DNA of 64,000 nucleotides from contig JAVBTT010000014.1 in the NCBI GenBank assembly GCA_031556035.1, positions 1 through 64,000 of the forward strand, given 5' to 3'. The translations under genes and the position numbers were made by a program. The DNA comes from JAVBTT01 sp031556035 (GTDB lineage: Bacteria > Bacillota > Clostridia > Oscillospirales > UBA929). Below the pieces are notes generated by a model. The model searched no databases. It worked only from the letters and a program-made list of their open reading frames with translations, and was not told where the DNA came from. Positions 24,300 to 33,390 of the stretch are shown here, one piece after another (position 1 is the first letter of the stretch; every line of letters begins with the position of its first letter).

Positions 24300-25637
24300 T
24301 TAGAAGGGCATGCCCTTCATGCCTTTCATACCCTTCGGCATCCGTCCGGACGCCATCTGCTTGACCATTTGCTTCATCATGTCGTACTGCTTTAGGAGCT
24401 TGTTTATCTCTTCGACCCTCGTCCCGGCGCCCTTGGATATTCTGCGCTTGCGCGATGAGTTGAGTATCTCCGGAAATTCCCGCTCCCTGGGTGTCATGGA
24501 CAGGATTATTGCCTCCGTGCGGGCAAGCGCTTTTTCATCAAACTTGGCGTTCTGGAGCGCCCTCTTGTCCATGCCGGGGATCATACCGGCTATATCGGCC
24601 ATTGAGCCCATGCCCTTCAGCTGGCCCATCTGCTCGTAGAAGTCGGTGAGGGTGAAGCGCCCCGCGCGGAGCTTTTTCTCCATTTCCTCGGCTTTTTTCA
24701 GATCAAAGGATTGCTCGGCCTTTTCGATAAGGGTCAGAACATCCCCCATGCCAAGTATGCGTGAGGCCATCCTTTCGGGGTGGAAGGGCTCAATATTGTC
24801 CAGCTTTTCGCCGACGCCGACGAACTTCACCGGTCTGCCGGTGACGGCCTTTACAGAAAGAGCCGCGCCTCCGCGCGCGTCGCCGTCCAGCTTTGTGAGC
24901 ATGACGCCGTCTATTCCGAGTCTCTCATTGAAAGCCTGAGCCGCGTTGACCGCGTCCTGTCCGGTCATGGCGTCGACGACTAGCATTATCTCAGTGGGCT
25001 TGACGGCCTCTTTGATGCGCTGCAGCTCCAGCATGAGCTCCTCATCCAGATGGAGCCGGCCGGCCGTGTCGAGGAAGACAAAGTCATTGCCGTGCTTTAT
25101 CGCGTGCTCTATGGACGCTTTGGCAATTTCAACCGGGTCACCCTGGCCCTGCTCAAACACCGGGATGCCCAGCTGCGCTCCCACCACCTGAAGCTGCTTT
25201 ATCGCGGCGGGCCTGTATACGTCGCATGCGACCAACAGCGGGCGTTTGCCTTGCTGCTTTTTAAACATGCCCGCGAGCTTGGCACCGTTCGTGGTCTTAC
25301 CCGCGCCTTGAAGCCCAACCAGCATGACAATTGTGGGGGGGCGGGGAGAAGTGCTTATCTTTGAATTGCTGCCGCCCATCAGGGCGATGAGCTCCTCGTT
25401 GACGATCTTGACTATCATCTGAGCCGGGTTCAGGGTCTCAAGCACATCCGCGCCCTTGCAGCGGGCGGATGCCTGTGCGATGAATTCCTTTACGACCTTG
25501 AAGCTGACGTCCGCCTCAAGAAGGGCGAGGCGAACCTCGCGCATAGCATCGTTGACGTCGCTTTCTGAAATGCGGCCCTTGCCGCGGAGCTTTTTAAAAA
25601 CCGAGCCCAGCTTTTCGGTAAGGCCCTCAAAAGCCAT
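24300..25637 (-). CDS. ffh: Signal recognition particle protein Ffh
   Basis: 445-residue SRP54 homologue that binds signal peptides of nascent chains and 4.5S/6S RNA and docks with FtsY at the membrane. N domain 1-90; GTPase domain with G1 GLQGAGKTT (108-116), DVYRPAA, DTAGR and TKLDGDARGG; a Met-rich M domain from about 300 ending in a GMKGMKGMPF-type tail. The start directly follows the ylxM stop (TAA then ATG). The scRNA gene was not found in the window. Confidence 0.98.
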   Translation of the reverse strand: MAFEGLTEKLGSVFKKLRGKGRISESDVNDAMREVRLALLEADVSFKVVKEFIAQASARCKGADVLETLNPAQMIVKIVNEELIALMGGSNSKISTSPRPPTIVMLVGLQGAGKTTNGAKLAGMFKKQQGKRPLLVACDVYRPAAIKQLQVVGAQLGIPVFEQGQGDPVEIAKASIEHAIKHGNDFVFLDTAGRLHLDEELMLELQRIKEAVKPTEIMLVVDAMTGQDAVNAAQAFNERLGIDGVMLTKLDGDARGGAALSVKAVTGRPVKFVGVGEKLDNIEPFHPERMASRILGMGDVLTLIEKAEQSFDLKKAEEMEKKLRAGRFTLTDFYEQMGQLKGMGSMADIAGMIPGMDKRALQNAKFDEKALARTEAIILSMTPREREFPEILNSSRKRRISKGAGTRVEEINKLLKQYDMMKQMVKQMASGRMPKGMKGMKGMPF

Positions 25638-26006
25638 TTATGTCTTACCTCCCTCTGAGGATAAACGGCGAATCCTGTTCGCCTCGTCGCGGATTTCCGC
25701 ATTCATGTATCTGCGCTCATTTATCATTGTAATGACGTCGGCGGACTGAACAATTGCCGAGAACGTATCCGTAAGGAGGGTTATGCGTTTCGCGAGCCCA
25801 AGTTTTTCCTCCATGTCCGTGAGTATCGCTTCGCCGCGGGAAATGACGTCGCGCACACCCTGGCGGGTTATTCCGGCTATCTCGGCGATCTCTGACAGCG
25901 AAAGGTCCTCGTTGTGATAGAGGTCAAAAAACTCCTGCTGCTTTGGTGTCAGTATGGCGCCGTAGAAATCAAACAAAATCGCCATCTGAACGGAATTGTC
26001 CTTCAT
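25638..26006 (-). CDS. ylxM: YlxM-like helix-turn-helix SRP-associated protein
   Basis: 122-residue protein with a sigma-like helix-turn-helix: LTPKQQEFFDLYHNEDLSLSEIAEIAGITRQGVRDVISRGE. In streptococci YlxM binds SRP components and modulates them; the gene precedes ffh in many Firmicutes, as here. It is the first gene of the operon and has an SD AAGGAGG shortly before its ATG. Length is normal. Confidence 0.92.
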   Translation of the reverse strand: MKDNSVQMAILFDFYGAILTPKQQEFFDLYHNEDLSLSEIAEIAGITRQGVRDVISRGEAILTDMEEKLGLAKRITLLTDTFSAIVQSADVITMINERRYMNAEIRDEANRIRRLSSEGGKT

Positions 26007-26047
26007 TGAGGCCTCCTTGTAAAGCCTAATGACTTTACACAGCTGTT

Positions 26048-26076
26048 ATTTTACACCGAACTATTCGGCATGTCAA
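26048..26076 (-). promoter_or_regulatory. Sigma-A promoter of the ylxM-ffh operon
   Basis: On the minus strand TTGACA (26071-26076), 17-base spacer, TAAAAT (26048-26053), about 40 bases ahead of ylxM. Confidence 0.85.
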
Positions 26077-26130
26077 GAGGTTTGCCGATTATTGGTGAAT
26101 ATTTTTATGTAAACTAAAAAAATATTTATA

Positions 26131-26163
26131 TCGTCAGCACAGGGTTTAAACAGGTATTAGTAT
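26131..26163. repeat. Family B end fragment
   Basis: TCGTCAG then GGTTTAAACAGGTATTAGTAT, matching the right end of the full family B copy at 23672-23700. It lies between the ylxM promoter and the T-box promoter. Confidence 0.65.
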
Positions 26164-26194
26164 TAAAAACGAACCGGCCTCATGTTTCTAGGGG

Positions 26195-26224
26195 TTGACA
26201 ATTTCGTTTCCAATGCAGTATAAT
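26195..26224 (+). promoter_or_regulatory. Sigma-A promoter of the T-box operon
   Basis: TTGACA (26195-26200), 18-base spacer, TATAAT (26219-26224); transcription would begin near 26231, just before T-box stem I. Confidence 0.85.
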
Positions 26225-26239
26225 ATAGAATAATCTTAA

Positions 26240-26550
26240 TACCGATACTCTAAATGCGATGACAGGGCAAGCGATTCCCAGTTCCCGAGCTCCAGAGAGC
26301 CGCCGGATGGTGCGAGGCGGCGCGAGGGCGGGATTTCGCGCTCCCCCTAGAGCAGTCAGCTGAAACGGCTCTTTACGGGCCGCGCGTAGGTGCGACCGGG
26401 GCTCCCGCCGTTATCACGGGAAGCGCGTTTGAATCCCGGGTTTCCGGGGAAAGACGCATTGAGCGGGGGCATTTTTGCCCCAATGAGAGTGGTACCGCGG
26501 AGATTTTGTATCTTCGTCTCTTGTGAATGCAGGGGGCGGAGTTTTTATTT
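26240..26550 (+). promoter_or_regulatory. T-box riboswitch leader
   Basis: Stem I features are clear: AGAGAGC bulge region (26294-26300), distal GGATGGTGCGA loop (26305-26315) closed by GCCGCC/GGCGGC, and a base helix TGAC-GGG with CCC-GTCA. The T-box AGAGTGGTACCGCGG is at 26486-26500; its UGGU would pair with an uncharged ACCA tail. A terminator alternative follows: CTTCGTCTC with GGGGCGGAG (G-U pairs included) and a T-run (26512-26550). Uncharged tRNA should therefore switch on the downstream genes. Specifier candidates are UUC (Phe, 26335-26337), favoured by helix geometry and by tyrA downstream, or CUC (Leu, 26341-26343). Confidence 0.85.
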
Positions 26551-26582
26551 TGCCTCCAAAACTCAAAATAGGAGGAACAGAC

Positions 26583-29111
26583 ATGAAAATCGCCTTTTCA
26601 ACCCTCGCGTGCCCCCATTCGGACTGGAGCGATATTTACACGATGGCGAAGGACCTCGGCTTCGACGGCATTGAAATACGAGGCCTCGGAGCGGATATTT
26701 TGGCCTTCCGGGCCCAGCCGTTCACAGACTATTCCCTGCCGGAGACTGCGGAAAAGCTTGCGTCCCTGCGCCTGACAATTCCCTGCTTTTCGTCCAACTG
26801 CTGCCTGAAATATGCCGACAGGCGCGAACAGAACAGGGCCGAGATAACTGAGTATATCGAGCTCGCCGCCAAGCTCGGCACGCCATACATCCGTATTCTG
26901 GCCGACCTGAGCGTTTTCCCGGATGGAGAGGTGGACGACGGGCTTGTTGTATCTCAATTGAAGGAACTGGCTCCGATAGCAGCAAACCGGGGAGTGACGC
27001 TGCTCGTCGAGACAAACGGCGTCTACGCGGATACCGCGCGCCTGCGCCGTCTGCTGGAGAGCACGGCCAGCGACGCCGTGGCCGCGCTGTGGGATATGCA
27101 CCACCCATACCGCGTCGCGGGCGAGAGCCCGGAAAAGACGATACAGAACCTGGGGGCCTACATCAAGTATGTGCATACAAAGGACTCCGTGACGGAAAAC
27201 GGTAAAATCTCCTATCGTATGATGGGCGAGGGGGATCTGCCGATCGGCGAGATGATGATGGCGCTGCGCTCCATCAACTACGAGGGATATGTCTCGCTGG
27301 AGTGGGTCAAGCGATGGTCGGAGGACCTGGAGGACGCGGGCATCGCGATTCCGCAGTTCGCGCACTATATGAGCCGCTACACCGAAAAGTCAGCCCGCAG
27401 CGAGCTTTTTGACAACAAGGCGGGGACGGGCAAGTACATATGGGAGAAGGAGTCACTTATCGACCTCACGTTCCCGCAGCTGCTCGACCGCGTAGTAGAG
27501 GAGTTCCCGGACCAGTACGCCTTCAAATACACCACCATGGACTACACCCGAACCTACCGGGAATTCCGCGAGGATGTGGACAGGTTCGCCCGGGCGCTCA
27601 TCTCAATGGGCGTAAAGCGCGGCGACAAGGTGTCGATTTGGGCGACAAACGTGCCGCAGTGGTTCATCACGTTCTGGGCAGCCACCAAGATCGGCGCCGT
27701 GCTGGTGACGGTCAACACGGCCTACAAGATTCACGAGGCCGAGTACCTGCTGCGCCAGTCGGACACACACACCCTTGTCATGGTCGACGGACATAAGGAT
27801 TCGGACTATGTGGGCATTATCAAGGAGATATGCCCTGAGCTCGCAAATCACATGCCGGGAGAACCGTTGCACTCGGGGCGCCTGCCTTTTTTGAGAAACG
27901 TCGTCACCATAGATTCCGAGCAGCCCGGCTGCATCACCTGGGAACAGGCGATGTCGTACGCCGACAAAACGCCGATAGAGCTTGTATACCAGCGCATGGC
28001 GACCCTCAACCGCCACGATGTCTGCAACATGCAGTACACGTCCGGCACAACTGGTTTCCCCAAGGGGGTCATGCTCACTCACTACAACGTCGTGAACAAC
28101 GGAAAAAACATCGGCGACCGCATGGATCTGTCCACGGCGGACAGCTATCTGATCCATGTCCCGATGTTCCACTGCTTCGGCATGGTGCTGTCCATGACCG
28201 CGTCCGTCACCCACGGAGCGACAATGGTGCCGGTCCCGGCCTATTCGCCGAGGCTCGCGCTTGAGGCTGTCAAAAAGGAGAAGATTACGGCCATAAACGG
28301 CGTGCCCACCATGTTTATAGCGATGCTGGAGCACCCGGACTTTGAAAAAACGGACTTCTCGAACCTGAGAACAGGCATAATGGCCGGAAGCCCCTGCCCC
28401 GTCAAGGTCATGCAGGACGTCATAGACAGGATGCACATGCCGGAGATCACGATCGTGTTCGGCCAGACCGAGTCCTCGCCCGGCTGCACGCAGTCCAATT
28501 CCGATGACTCGATAGAGGTGAAGGTCAACACCGTGGGCAGGCCGCTGCCGGGCATCGAGTGCAAAATTGTCGATCCGGACACGGGCGAGGAGCTGCCGGA
28601 CGATACGGACGGCGAATTTGTAGCCCGCGGCTACAACATCATGAAGGGCTACTACAAGATGCCGGCCGCGACCGCCGGGGCAATAGACGCTGACGGCTGG
28701 CTGCACACGGGCGACCTCGCCCGCCGCAGGCCGGACGGCAATTTCAAAATTACGGGCCGCATCAGGGATATGATAATCCGGGGCGGGGAGAACATCTATC
28801 CCAAGGAGATTGAGGACTTTATCTATACGCACGGTAAGGTGCGCGACGTGCAGGTCGTTGGAGTGCCCGACAAGCAGTACGGCGAGGAGATATTGGCCTG
28901 CGTTATTCTGAAGGAGGATGTGAGCGCCTCCGAGGAGGAGATAAGGGACTACGTGCGGTCTCATATGGCAAAGCAGAAGACGCCGAAATACGTGAGGTTT
29001 GTCTCCGAATTTCCGATGAACGCGGCGGGCAAGATACTCAAATACAAAATGGTGGAAGAGGCGATTGAGATTCTTGGCCTTCAGGAGGCCAGCAAGATAG
29101 AAACGGCATAA
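26583..29111 (+). CDS. Fusion protein: xylose-isomerase-like TIM barrel + acyl-CoA synthetase
   Basis: 842 residues. Residues 1-265 form an AP-endonuclease-2/sugar-isomerase-like TIM barrel: MKIAFSTLACPHSDWSDIY, GFDGIEIRGLG, VTLLVETNG, LWDMHHPYR, KYVHTKDS and GYVSLEWVKRW keep metal-binding Glu, Asp and His positions. After a linker, residues about 287-840 are an AMP-forming acyl-CoA synthetase of the FadD/FadK type, with P-loop YTSGTTGFPKGV (about 483-494), FGQTESSP, DGWLHTGDLARR, RIRDMIIRGGENIYPKE and the C-terminal catalytic Lys region NAAGKILKYKM. ATG 26583 is preceded by AGGAGG. Substrates of both domains are unknown. T-box control and the following tyrA suggest a role tied to aromatic amino acids; a two-step use of a keto or hydroxy acid followed by CoA activation is a guess. 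Confidence 0.82.
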   Translation: MKIAFSTLACPHSDWSDIYTMAKDLGFDGIEIRGLGADILAFRAQPFTDYSLPETAEKLASLRLTIPCFSSNCCLKYADRREQNRAEITEYIELAAKLGTPYIRILADLSVFPDGEVDDGLVVSQLKELAPIAANRGVTLLVETNGVYADTARLRRLLESTASDAVAALWDMHHPYRVAGESPEKTIQNLGAYIKYVHTKDSVTENGKISYRMMGEGDLPIGEMMMALRSINYEGYVSLEWVKRWSEDLEDAGIAIPQFAHYMSRYTEKSARSELFDNKAGTGKYIWEKESLIDLTFPQLLDRVVEEFPDQYAFKYTTMDYTRTYREFREDVDRFARALISMGVKRGDKVSIWATNVPQWFITFWAATKIGAVLVTVNTAYKIHEAEYLLRQSDTHTLVMVDGHKDSDYVGIIKEICPELANHMPGEPLHSGRLPFLRNVVTIDSEQPGCITWEQAMSYADKTPIELVYQRMATLNRHDVCNMQYTSGTTGFPKGVMLTHYNVVNNGKNIGDRMDLSTADSYLIHVPMFHCFGMVLSMTASVTHGATMVPVPAYSPRLALEAVKKEKITAINGVPTMFIAMLEHPDFEKTDFSNLRTGIMAGSPCPVKVMQDVIDRMHMPEITIVFGQTESSPGCTQSNSDDSIEVKVNTVGRPLPGIECKIVDPDTGEELPDDTDGEFVARGYNIMKGYYKMPAATAGAIDADGWLHTGDLARRRPDGNFKITGRIRDMIIRGGENIYPKEIEDFIYTHGKVRDVQVVGVPDKQYGEEILACVILKEDVSASEEEIRDYVRSHMAKQKTPKYVRFVSEFPMNAAGKILKYKMVEEAIEILGLQEASKIETA

Positions 29112-29161
29112 AGAAGAGCGTAGCCCCCGCGTGTCGAAAAATAAAAGGAATGGTAACAACT

Positions 29162-30007
29162 ATGGCCCTGGAAATATCAATTGTCGGACTCGGACTGATG
29201 GGGGGCTCGCTGGCATACGCGCTGCGCGGCTTTCGGGACTGCCGGATAACCGGCTATGACATTGACGAAAAGGTCTTGTCGGCGGCGCTGGAGCGCCGTG
29301 CGGTGGACAGGGCTGCGAACTCCCTGGAGGAGGCCGCCGCGGTAGCGGATATCACAATATTTTGCTCGGGCCCGGCTTCAATAATCCGCAACATGGAGAT
29401 GTGCGTGGGCTTTTTCAAGCCCGGCTCCGTCGTTACAGATATCTGCGGAGTTAAGGAGGAGATAGCGGCCTTCGCGCGGGAAAAGCTTCCTCACGTGGTC
29501 GACTATGTGGGTCTTCACCCTATGGCGGGCAAGGAGGTCGGCGGGTTTGACAATGCCGACCCGGGGATTTTCAAGGGAGCGGGCTTTATCGTCGTGCTGC
29601 CCGGGCGGTTCAGGAAAAGCTCGGTGATGCTGCTGGACGAGCTGTGCCGCTATATCGGGGCCGGTCGGATAGAGGCGAACCGCCCGGGCGAGCACGACGA
29701 AATAATCGCCTATACCAGCGACCTCATGCATATATCCGCCGCCGCTCTCTGCGCGGATTATCCCGATGGCATGACGCTGGCTCACACCGCCGGAGCCTTT
29801 CGAGACTGTACGCGCATCGCCAATCTGGATCCCGAGCTGTGGACGGAGCTGCTTGCCCTTAACGCAAGTAAAATCGTACCGCATCTCAAAAAGTACATTT
29901 CAGCTCTTTCGGGTCTTGAGAAAGCGCTTGAGAATGACGACAGGGAGTTTATTTGCGGGTTGTTGAAAAAAACATCTGAAAATAAACGCAAAATGCTTAA
30001 AATGTAA
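29162..30007 (+). CDS. tyrA: Prephenate/arogenate dehydrogenase
   Basis: 281-residue NAD(P)-dependent enzyme that oxidatively decarboxylates prephenate (or arogenate) in tyrosine synthesis. The Rossmann motif ISIVGLGLMGGSLA starts at residue 5; VTDICGVKE, YVGLHPMAGKEVGGFDNA (catalytic His) and the C-terminal dimer helix region EHDEIIAYTSDLMHISAAAL with the TyrA His/Ser residues follow. There is no ACT or chorismate-mutase domain. ATG 29162 is preferred since an ATG at 29150 overlaps the AAAGGA SD. It lies 50 bases after the fusion gene with no terminator between, so the T-box probably governs both. Confidence 0.92.
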   Translation: MALEISIVGLGLMGGSLAYALRGFRDCRITGYDIDEKVLSAALERRAVDRAANSLEEAAAVADITIFCSGPASIIRNMEMCVGFFKPGSVVTDICGVKEEIAAFAREKLPHVVDYVGLHPMAGKEVGGFDNADPGIFKGAGFIVVLPGRFRKSSVMLLDELCRYIGAGRIEANRPGEHDEIIAYTSDLMHISAAALCADYPDGMTLAHTAGAFRDCTRIANLDPELWTELLALNASKIVPHLKKYISALSGLEKALENDDREFICGLLKKTSENKRKMLKM

Positions 30008-30018
30008 CTGTAAATACG

Positions 30019-30058
30019 GCGCGGCTCCGCCTTTTTCGCGGGCCGCGCTCGGCTTTTC
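30019..30058 (+). terminator. Terminator after tyrA
   Basis: GCGCGGC (30019-30025) pairs with GCCGCGC (30042-30048), followed by TCGGCTTTTCTC. Confidence 0.7.
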
Positions 30059-30060
30059 TC

Positions 30061-30089
30061 TTGACAAGGCGCGGTGAAAACGATAAGCT
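30061..30089 (+). promoter_or_regulatory. Promoter of the type III glutamine synthetase gene
   Basis: TTGACA (30061-30066), 17 bases, TAAGCT (30084-30089), located directly after the tyrA terminator and 46 bases before glnN. Confidence 0.7.
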
Positions 30090-30135
30090 TTATCAAACCG
30101 GAATATACTCTATGCTTTGTAATTTGGAGGAATAT

Positions 30136-32217
30136 ATGTCTTTTGTATCTGATATTTTTGGAAGTGCGGTGTTTCACGACGGAGTTATGAAGGAGAGGCT
30201 TCCCAAGGAGATATACCGCAGCCTGCGCGAGACCAGGGACTCCGGCAAGCCGCTGGATCCGTCCGTCGCGACCGTGGTCGCGTCCGTGATGAAGGACTGG
30301 GCGGTCGAGAAGGGCGCGACTCACTTCACCCATTGGTTCCAGCCCATGACAGGCATCACCGCCGAGAAGCACAATTCATTCATTACGCCCGCGCCGGACG
30401 GCAGGGTGATTATGGAGTTCTCCGGCAAGGAGCTTGTGGTGGGTGAGTCGGACGCGTCGTCCTTTCCGTCGGGCGGGCTGAGGGCCACGTTCGAGGCGCG
30501 CGGCTACACCGCCTGGGACCCCACCTCCAGCGCGTTTGTCAAGGACACGACCCTGTACATCCCGACGGCCTTTTGCTCATACTCCGGCGAGGCTCTGGAC
30601 AAAAAAACCCCGCTGCTGCGCTCCATGGAGGCGGTGAACAGGCAGGCGGTGCGTTTGCTCAGGCTGTTGGGCAACACCGCCTCTAAAAGGGTCGACGTTA
30701 CTGTGGGACCCGAGCAGGAATACTTCCTGATAGACCGCTCACTGTGGGAGAAGCGGCGCGACCTGATGTACGCCGGACGAACCCTGTTCGGCAGCAAACC
30801 CCCCAAGGGGCAGGAGATGGACGACCATTACTACGGCGCGATCAAGCAGCGCGTCAACGACTTCATGAAGGAGGTCGACGAGCAGCTCTGGCGGCTGGGG
30901 GTGTTCGCAAAGACAAAGCACAACGAGGTGGCCCCGGCCCAGCATGAGCTCGCGCCGATATTCGAGACGGCGAACATCGCCACGGATCACAATCAGGTTA
31001 CAATGGAGACCCTGAAGAAGGTGGCGGAAAAGCACGGGCTGGCCTGCCTGCTGCATGAAAAGCCCTTTAAGGGCATAAACGGCTCCGGCAAGCACAACAA
31101 CTGGTCGCTGTGTACGGACGACGGGCTGAATCTGCTTGAACCAGGGGATTCACCGCAGGAGAACGAGCAGTTCCTCCTGTTCCTCTGCGCCGTAATACGG
31201 GCTGTGGACGAGCACGCGGATCTGCTGCGCCTTAGCGTCGCCACCGCCGGAAACGACCACCGCCTGGGCGCGCATGAGGCGCCCCCGGCAATTGTTTCCA
31301 TCTTCCTGGGCGACCAGCTCAGCGAGATATTAAAGAGCTTCTCGCTCGGCGAGGTGGCGCGCGGAGGCGAGGCGACCTTTATGGAGACCGGGGTGAAAAG
31401 CCTGCCGAGGCTTCACCGCGACGCTACCGACCGCAACCGCACCTCCCCGCTGGCGTTCACCGGGAATAAGTTCGAGTTCCGGATGGCGGGCTCGTCTCTG
31501 TCGGTGTCCGAGCCCAACGTCGTGCTGAGCACCGCGGTGGCGGACGTGCTGTCCCGTTTCGCGGAGCGGCTGGAGAGCGTGTCCGACGTGCGCCGAGAGG
31601 TCAGGCGGATAATCGGGGACACTGCGCGCTCAAACGGGCGTGTCATATTCGACGGCAACAGCTATGGCGACGACTGGAAGGCCGAGGCGGAGCGCCGGGG
31701 GCTTCCCGATATAACGGACACTGTCGAAGCCGCTCCACGCTTCATAACGCCCGAAAACATATCGTTTTTTCTGCGCCACAAGGTCTACACCGAGGCCGAG
31801 ATACGCTCGCGCTACGAGGTCTATCTCGAGAGCTACGGCAAGACCATCAATATCGAGGGCGAGACGATGGTGGAGATGGCGCGGCGCGAGATAGCCCCCG
31901 CTTGCGTGCGCTTCAAGCGGGAAGTCTGCGAGGCGAAGCTCGCGGTTAAAGCCTGCGGGGCGGACTGCCATCTTGAGGACGCGCTGATAGAGCGGCTAGG
32001 GGCGCTGACCGCCGCGCTGGACGAAAACATACGCGATCTGGCGGAGGCCTTGACCGAGCTCCCGGACGGCGCATCGTTTGAGAGGGCCGCCTATTACAGG
32101 GACAAGGTGCTGCCGGCGATGGAGGAGCTGCGCGGAACAGCCGACGGCCTGGAGGAGATTGTGGCATCGGATGTCTGGCCCTTCCCGACGTACGGGGATT
32201 TGCTGTACAGAATCTGA
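30136..32217 (+). CDS. glnN: Glutamine synthetase type III
   Basis: 693-residue GSIII, which makes glutamine from glutamate, ammonia and ATP; the type is common in Bacteroides, cyanobacteria and Clostridia and is much longer than GSI. Diagnostic stretches: FGSAVFHDGVMKERLPKE at the start, THWFQPMTGITAEKHNSF, VTVGPEQEYFLID (metal-binding Glu), KHNEVAPAQHELAPIFE, GINGSGKHNNWSL and NRTSPLAFTGNKFEFRMAGS. ATG 30136 has GGAGG; the frame is open upstream but without an SD. It has its own promoter, so it is probably regulated apart from the T-box genes. Confidence 0.95.
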   Translation: MSFVSDIFGSAVFHDGVMKERLPKEIYRSLRETRDSGKPLDPSVATVVASVMKDWAVEKGATHFTHWFQPMTGITAEKHNSFITPAPDGRVIMEFSGKELVVGESDASSFPSGGLRATFEARGYTAWDPTSSAFVKDTTLYIPTAFCSYSGEALDKKTPLLRSMEAVNRQAVRLLRLLGNTASKRVDVTVGPEQEYFLIDRSLWEKRRDLMYAGRTLFGSKPPKGQEMDDHYYGAIKQRVNDFMKEVDEQLWRLGVFAKTKHNEVAPAQHELAPIFETANIATDHNQVTMETLKKVAEKHGLACLLHEKPFKGINGSGKHNNWSLCTDDGLNLLEPGDSPQENEQFLLFLCAVIRAVDEHADLLRLSVATAGNDHRLGAHEAPPAIVSIFLGDQLSEILKSFSLGEVARGGEATFMETGVKSLPRLHRDATDRNRTSPLAFTGNKFEFRMAGSSLSVSEPNVVLSTAVADVLSRFAERLESVSDVRREVRRIIGDTARSNGRVIFDGNSYGDDWKAEAERRGLPDITDTVEAAPRFITPENISFFLRHKVYTEAEIRSRYEVYLESYGKTINIEGETMVEMARREIAPACVRFKREVCEAKLAVKACGADCHLEDALIERLGALTAALDENIRDLAEALTELPDGASFERAAYYRDKVLPAMEELRGTADGLEEIVASDVWPFPTYGDLLYRI

Positions 32218-32288
32218 TATTTATCGCTTTCCCCGCCAAAGGAGAGAAAAGATATCTGTGATATATCATTTTTAAGGAGTGTTGTGAG

Positions 32289-33371
32289 ATGAGGCCCAAG
32301 ACAAGACAAGCCGCGAGAGCCGCAGTAATACTGTGCGCCTTTCTGCTGCTGTGCAACCTGCCCGCTTACGCCGCCCAGCTCCGCAAGACAATCGAGATAG
32401 CTTACAGGGACATCAAAATCTATATCGGCGGCGGGGAATTCCAGCCCAAGGACGCCATGGGCAACGACGTGGAGCCGTTCATATACGACGGCACGACATA
32501 CTTGCCGGTGAGGGCGATCAGCAGCGCCCTGGGGAAGGAAATCGACTGGGACTGCGAGAGCAACAGCATATACATAGGCGGACGCAAGCAGGAGAAGATC
32601 ACCGTCTCCACCGCCGCAGAGTTCCTAAATGCCCTGGGTTCGGACAGGAGGATCATTCTGAAGGAGGGCGTCTACAACCTGACCGCGGCCGCGTCCCAAT
32701 ACAAGTCAAATGAGCAATTCTACTGGAACGAGGTGTTCGACGGCAGTGAACTCTGCCTGAAGGGCATAAAGAACCTGACGATTGAGGGAGCGGGCGCGGA
32801 CCCGAGCGAGATCATAGTGGAGCCCCGCTACGCCTTTGTTCTGAGCTTTTTGGAAAGCTCTAACATAACAATCGACAACATCAAGGCCGGGCACACCGAG
32901 GGCGGCTACTGCGTCGGCGGAGTGTTCTCGTTTGAAAACAGCTCGTCTATTGGTATAAGCGGCGCGTACATGTACGGCTGCGGCACAACGGGGCTCAGCC
33001 TTAACAACGTGACCGGCATGTCGGTGACGAACTCCTCGATTTACGAGTGCACCTATAACATCATGTCCGTCATGAACAGCAAAAATATAAGCTTTGACAA
33101 ATGCCTGTTCAGGGACAACGCGGAGTATGATCTTATTAACATATACGACACGTCAGACATGAGCTTTAGCCGCTGCGAGTTCAGGGGCAACAGGGCGGGC
33201 GACGCCGGCACCGAATGGGCCCAATACCCCTTCTTTTCAGTCAAGGGCTCTCAGAATATCAGTGTCAGCAACAGCAAGTTTATCGATAACTACGCCAAGT
33301 GTCTGGATTCATCGGGAACCGTTGAGCTCAAGGATAATACTCTTGAGGGAAATGAGTTTTACGGGGAATAA
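32289..33371 (+). CDS. Secreted protein with copper-amine-oxidase-like stalk and right-handed beta-helix
   Basis: 360 residues. A signal peptide (AAVILCAFLLLCNLPAYA, cleavage near residue 28) is followed by a Cu_amine_oxidN1-type stalk domain (KIYIGGGEFQPKDAMGN ... TTYLPVRAISSALGKEIDW, about 40-95), common on Clostridia surface proteins and unrelated to copper. Residues about 140-355 are a parallel beta-helix made of repeated NITIDNIKA/ SIGISGAYM/ MSVTNSSIYE/ NISFDKCLFRDN-like rungs, as in NosD or pectate-lyase-like folds. Substrate unknown; polysaccharide binding or lysis is plausible. AAGGAG precedes the ATG. A weak hairpin at 32251-32266 separates it from glnN. Confidence 0.78.
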   Translation: MRPKTRQAARAAVILCAFLLLCNLPAYAAQLRKTIEIAYRDIKIYIGGGEFQPKDAMGNDVEPFIYDGTTYLPVRAISSALGKEIDWDCESNSIYIGGRKQEKITVSTAAEFLNALGSDRRIILKEGVYNLTAAASQYKSNEQFYWNEVFDGSELCLKGIKNLTIEGAGADPSEIIVEPRYAFVLSFLESSNITIDNIKAGHTEGGYCVGGVFSFENSSSIGISGAYMYGCGTTGLSLNNVTGMSVTNSSIYECTYNIMSVMNSKNISFDKCLFRDNAEYDLINIYDTSDMSFSRCEFRGNRAGDAGTEWAQYPFFSVKGSQNISVSNSKFIDNYAKCLDSSGTVELKDNTLEGNEFYGE

Positions 33372-33390
33372 CGCCTGAGGAGGTGACGGT

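Noticed and set aside
27603..29159. Minus-strand frame (518 codons) opposite the acyl-CoA synthetase
   Set aside because: Antisense shadow with no motif; the sense strand carries complete ligase motifs.
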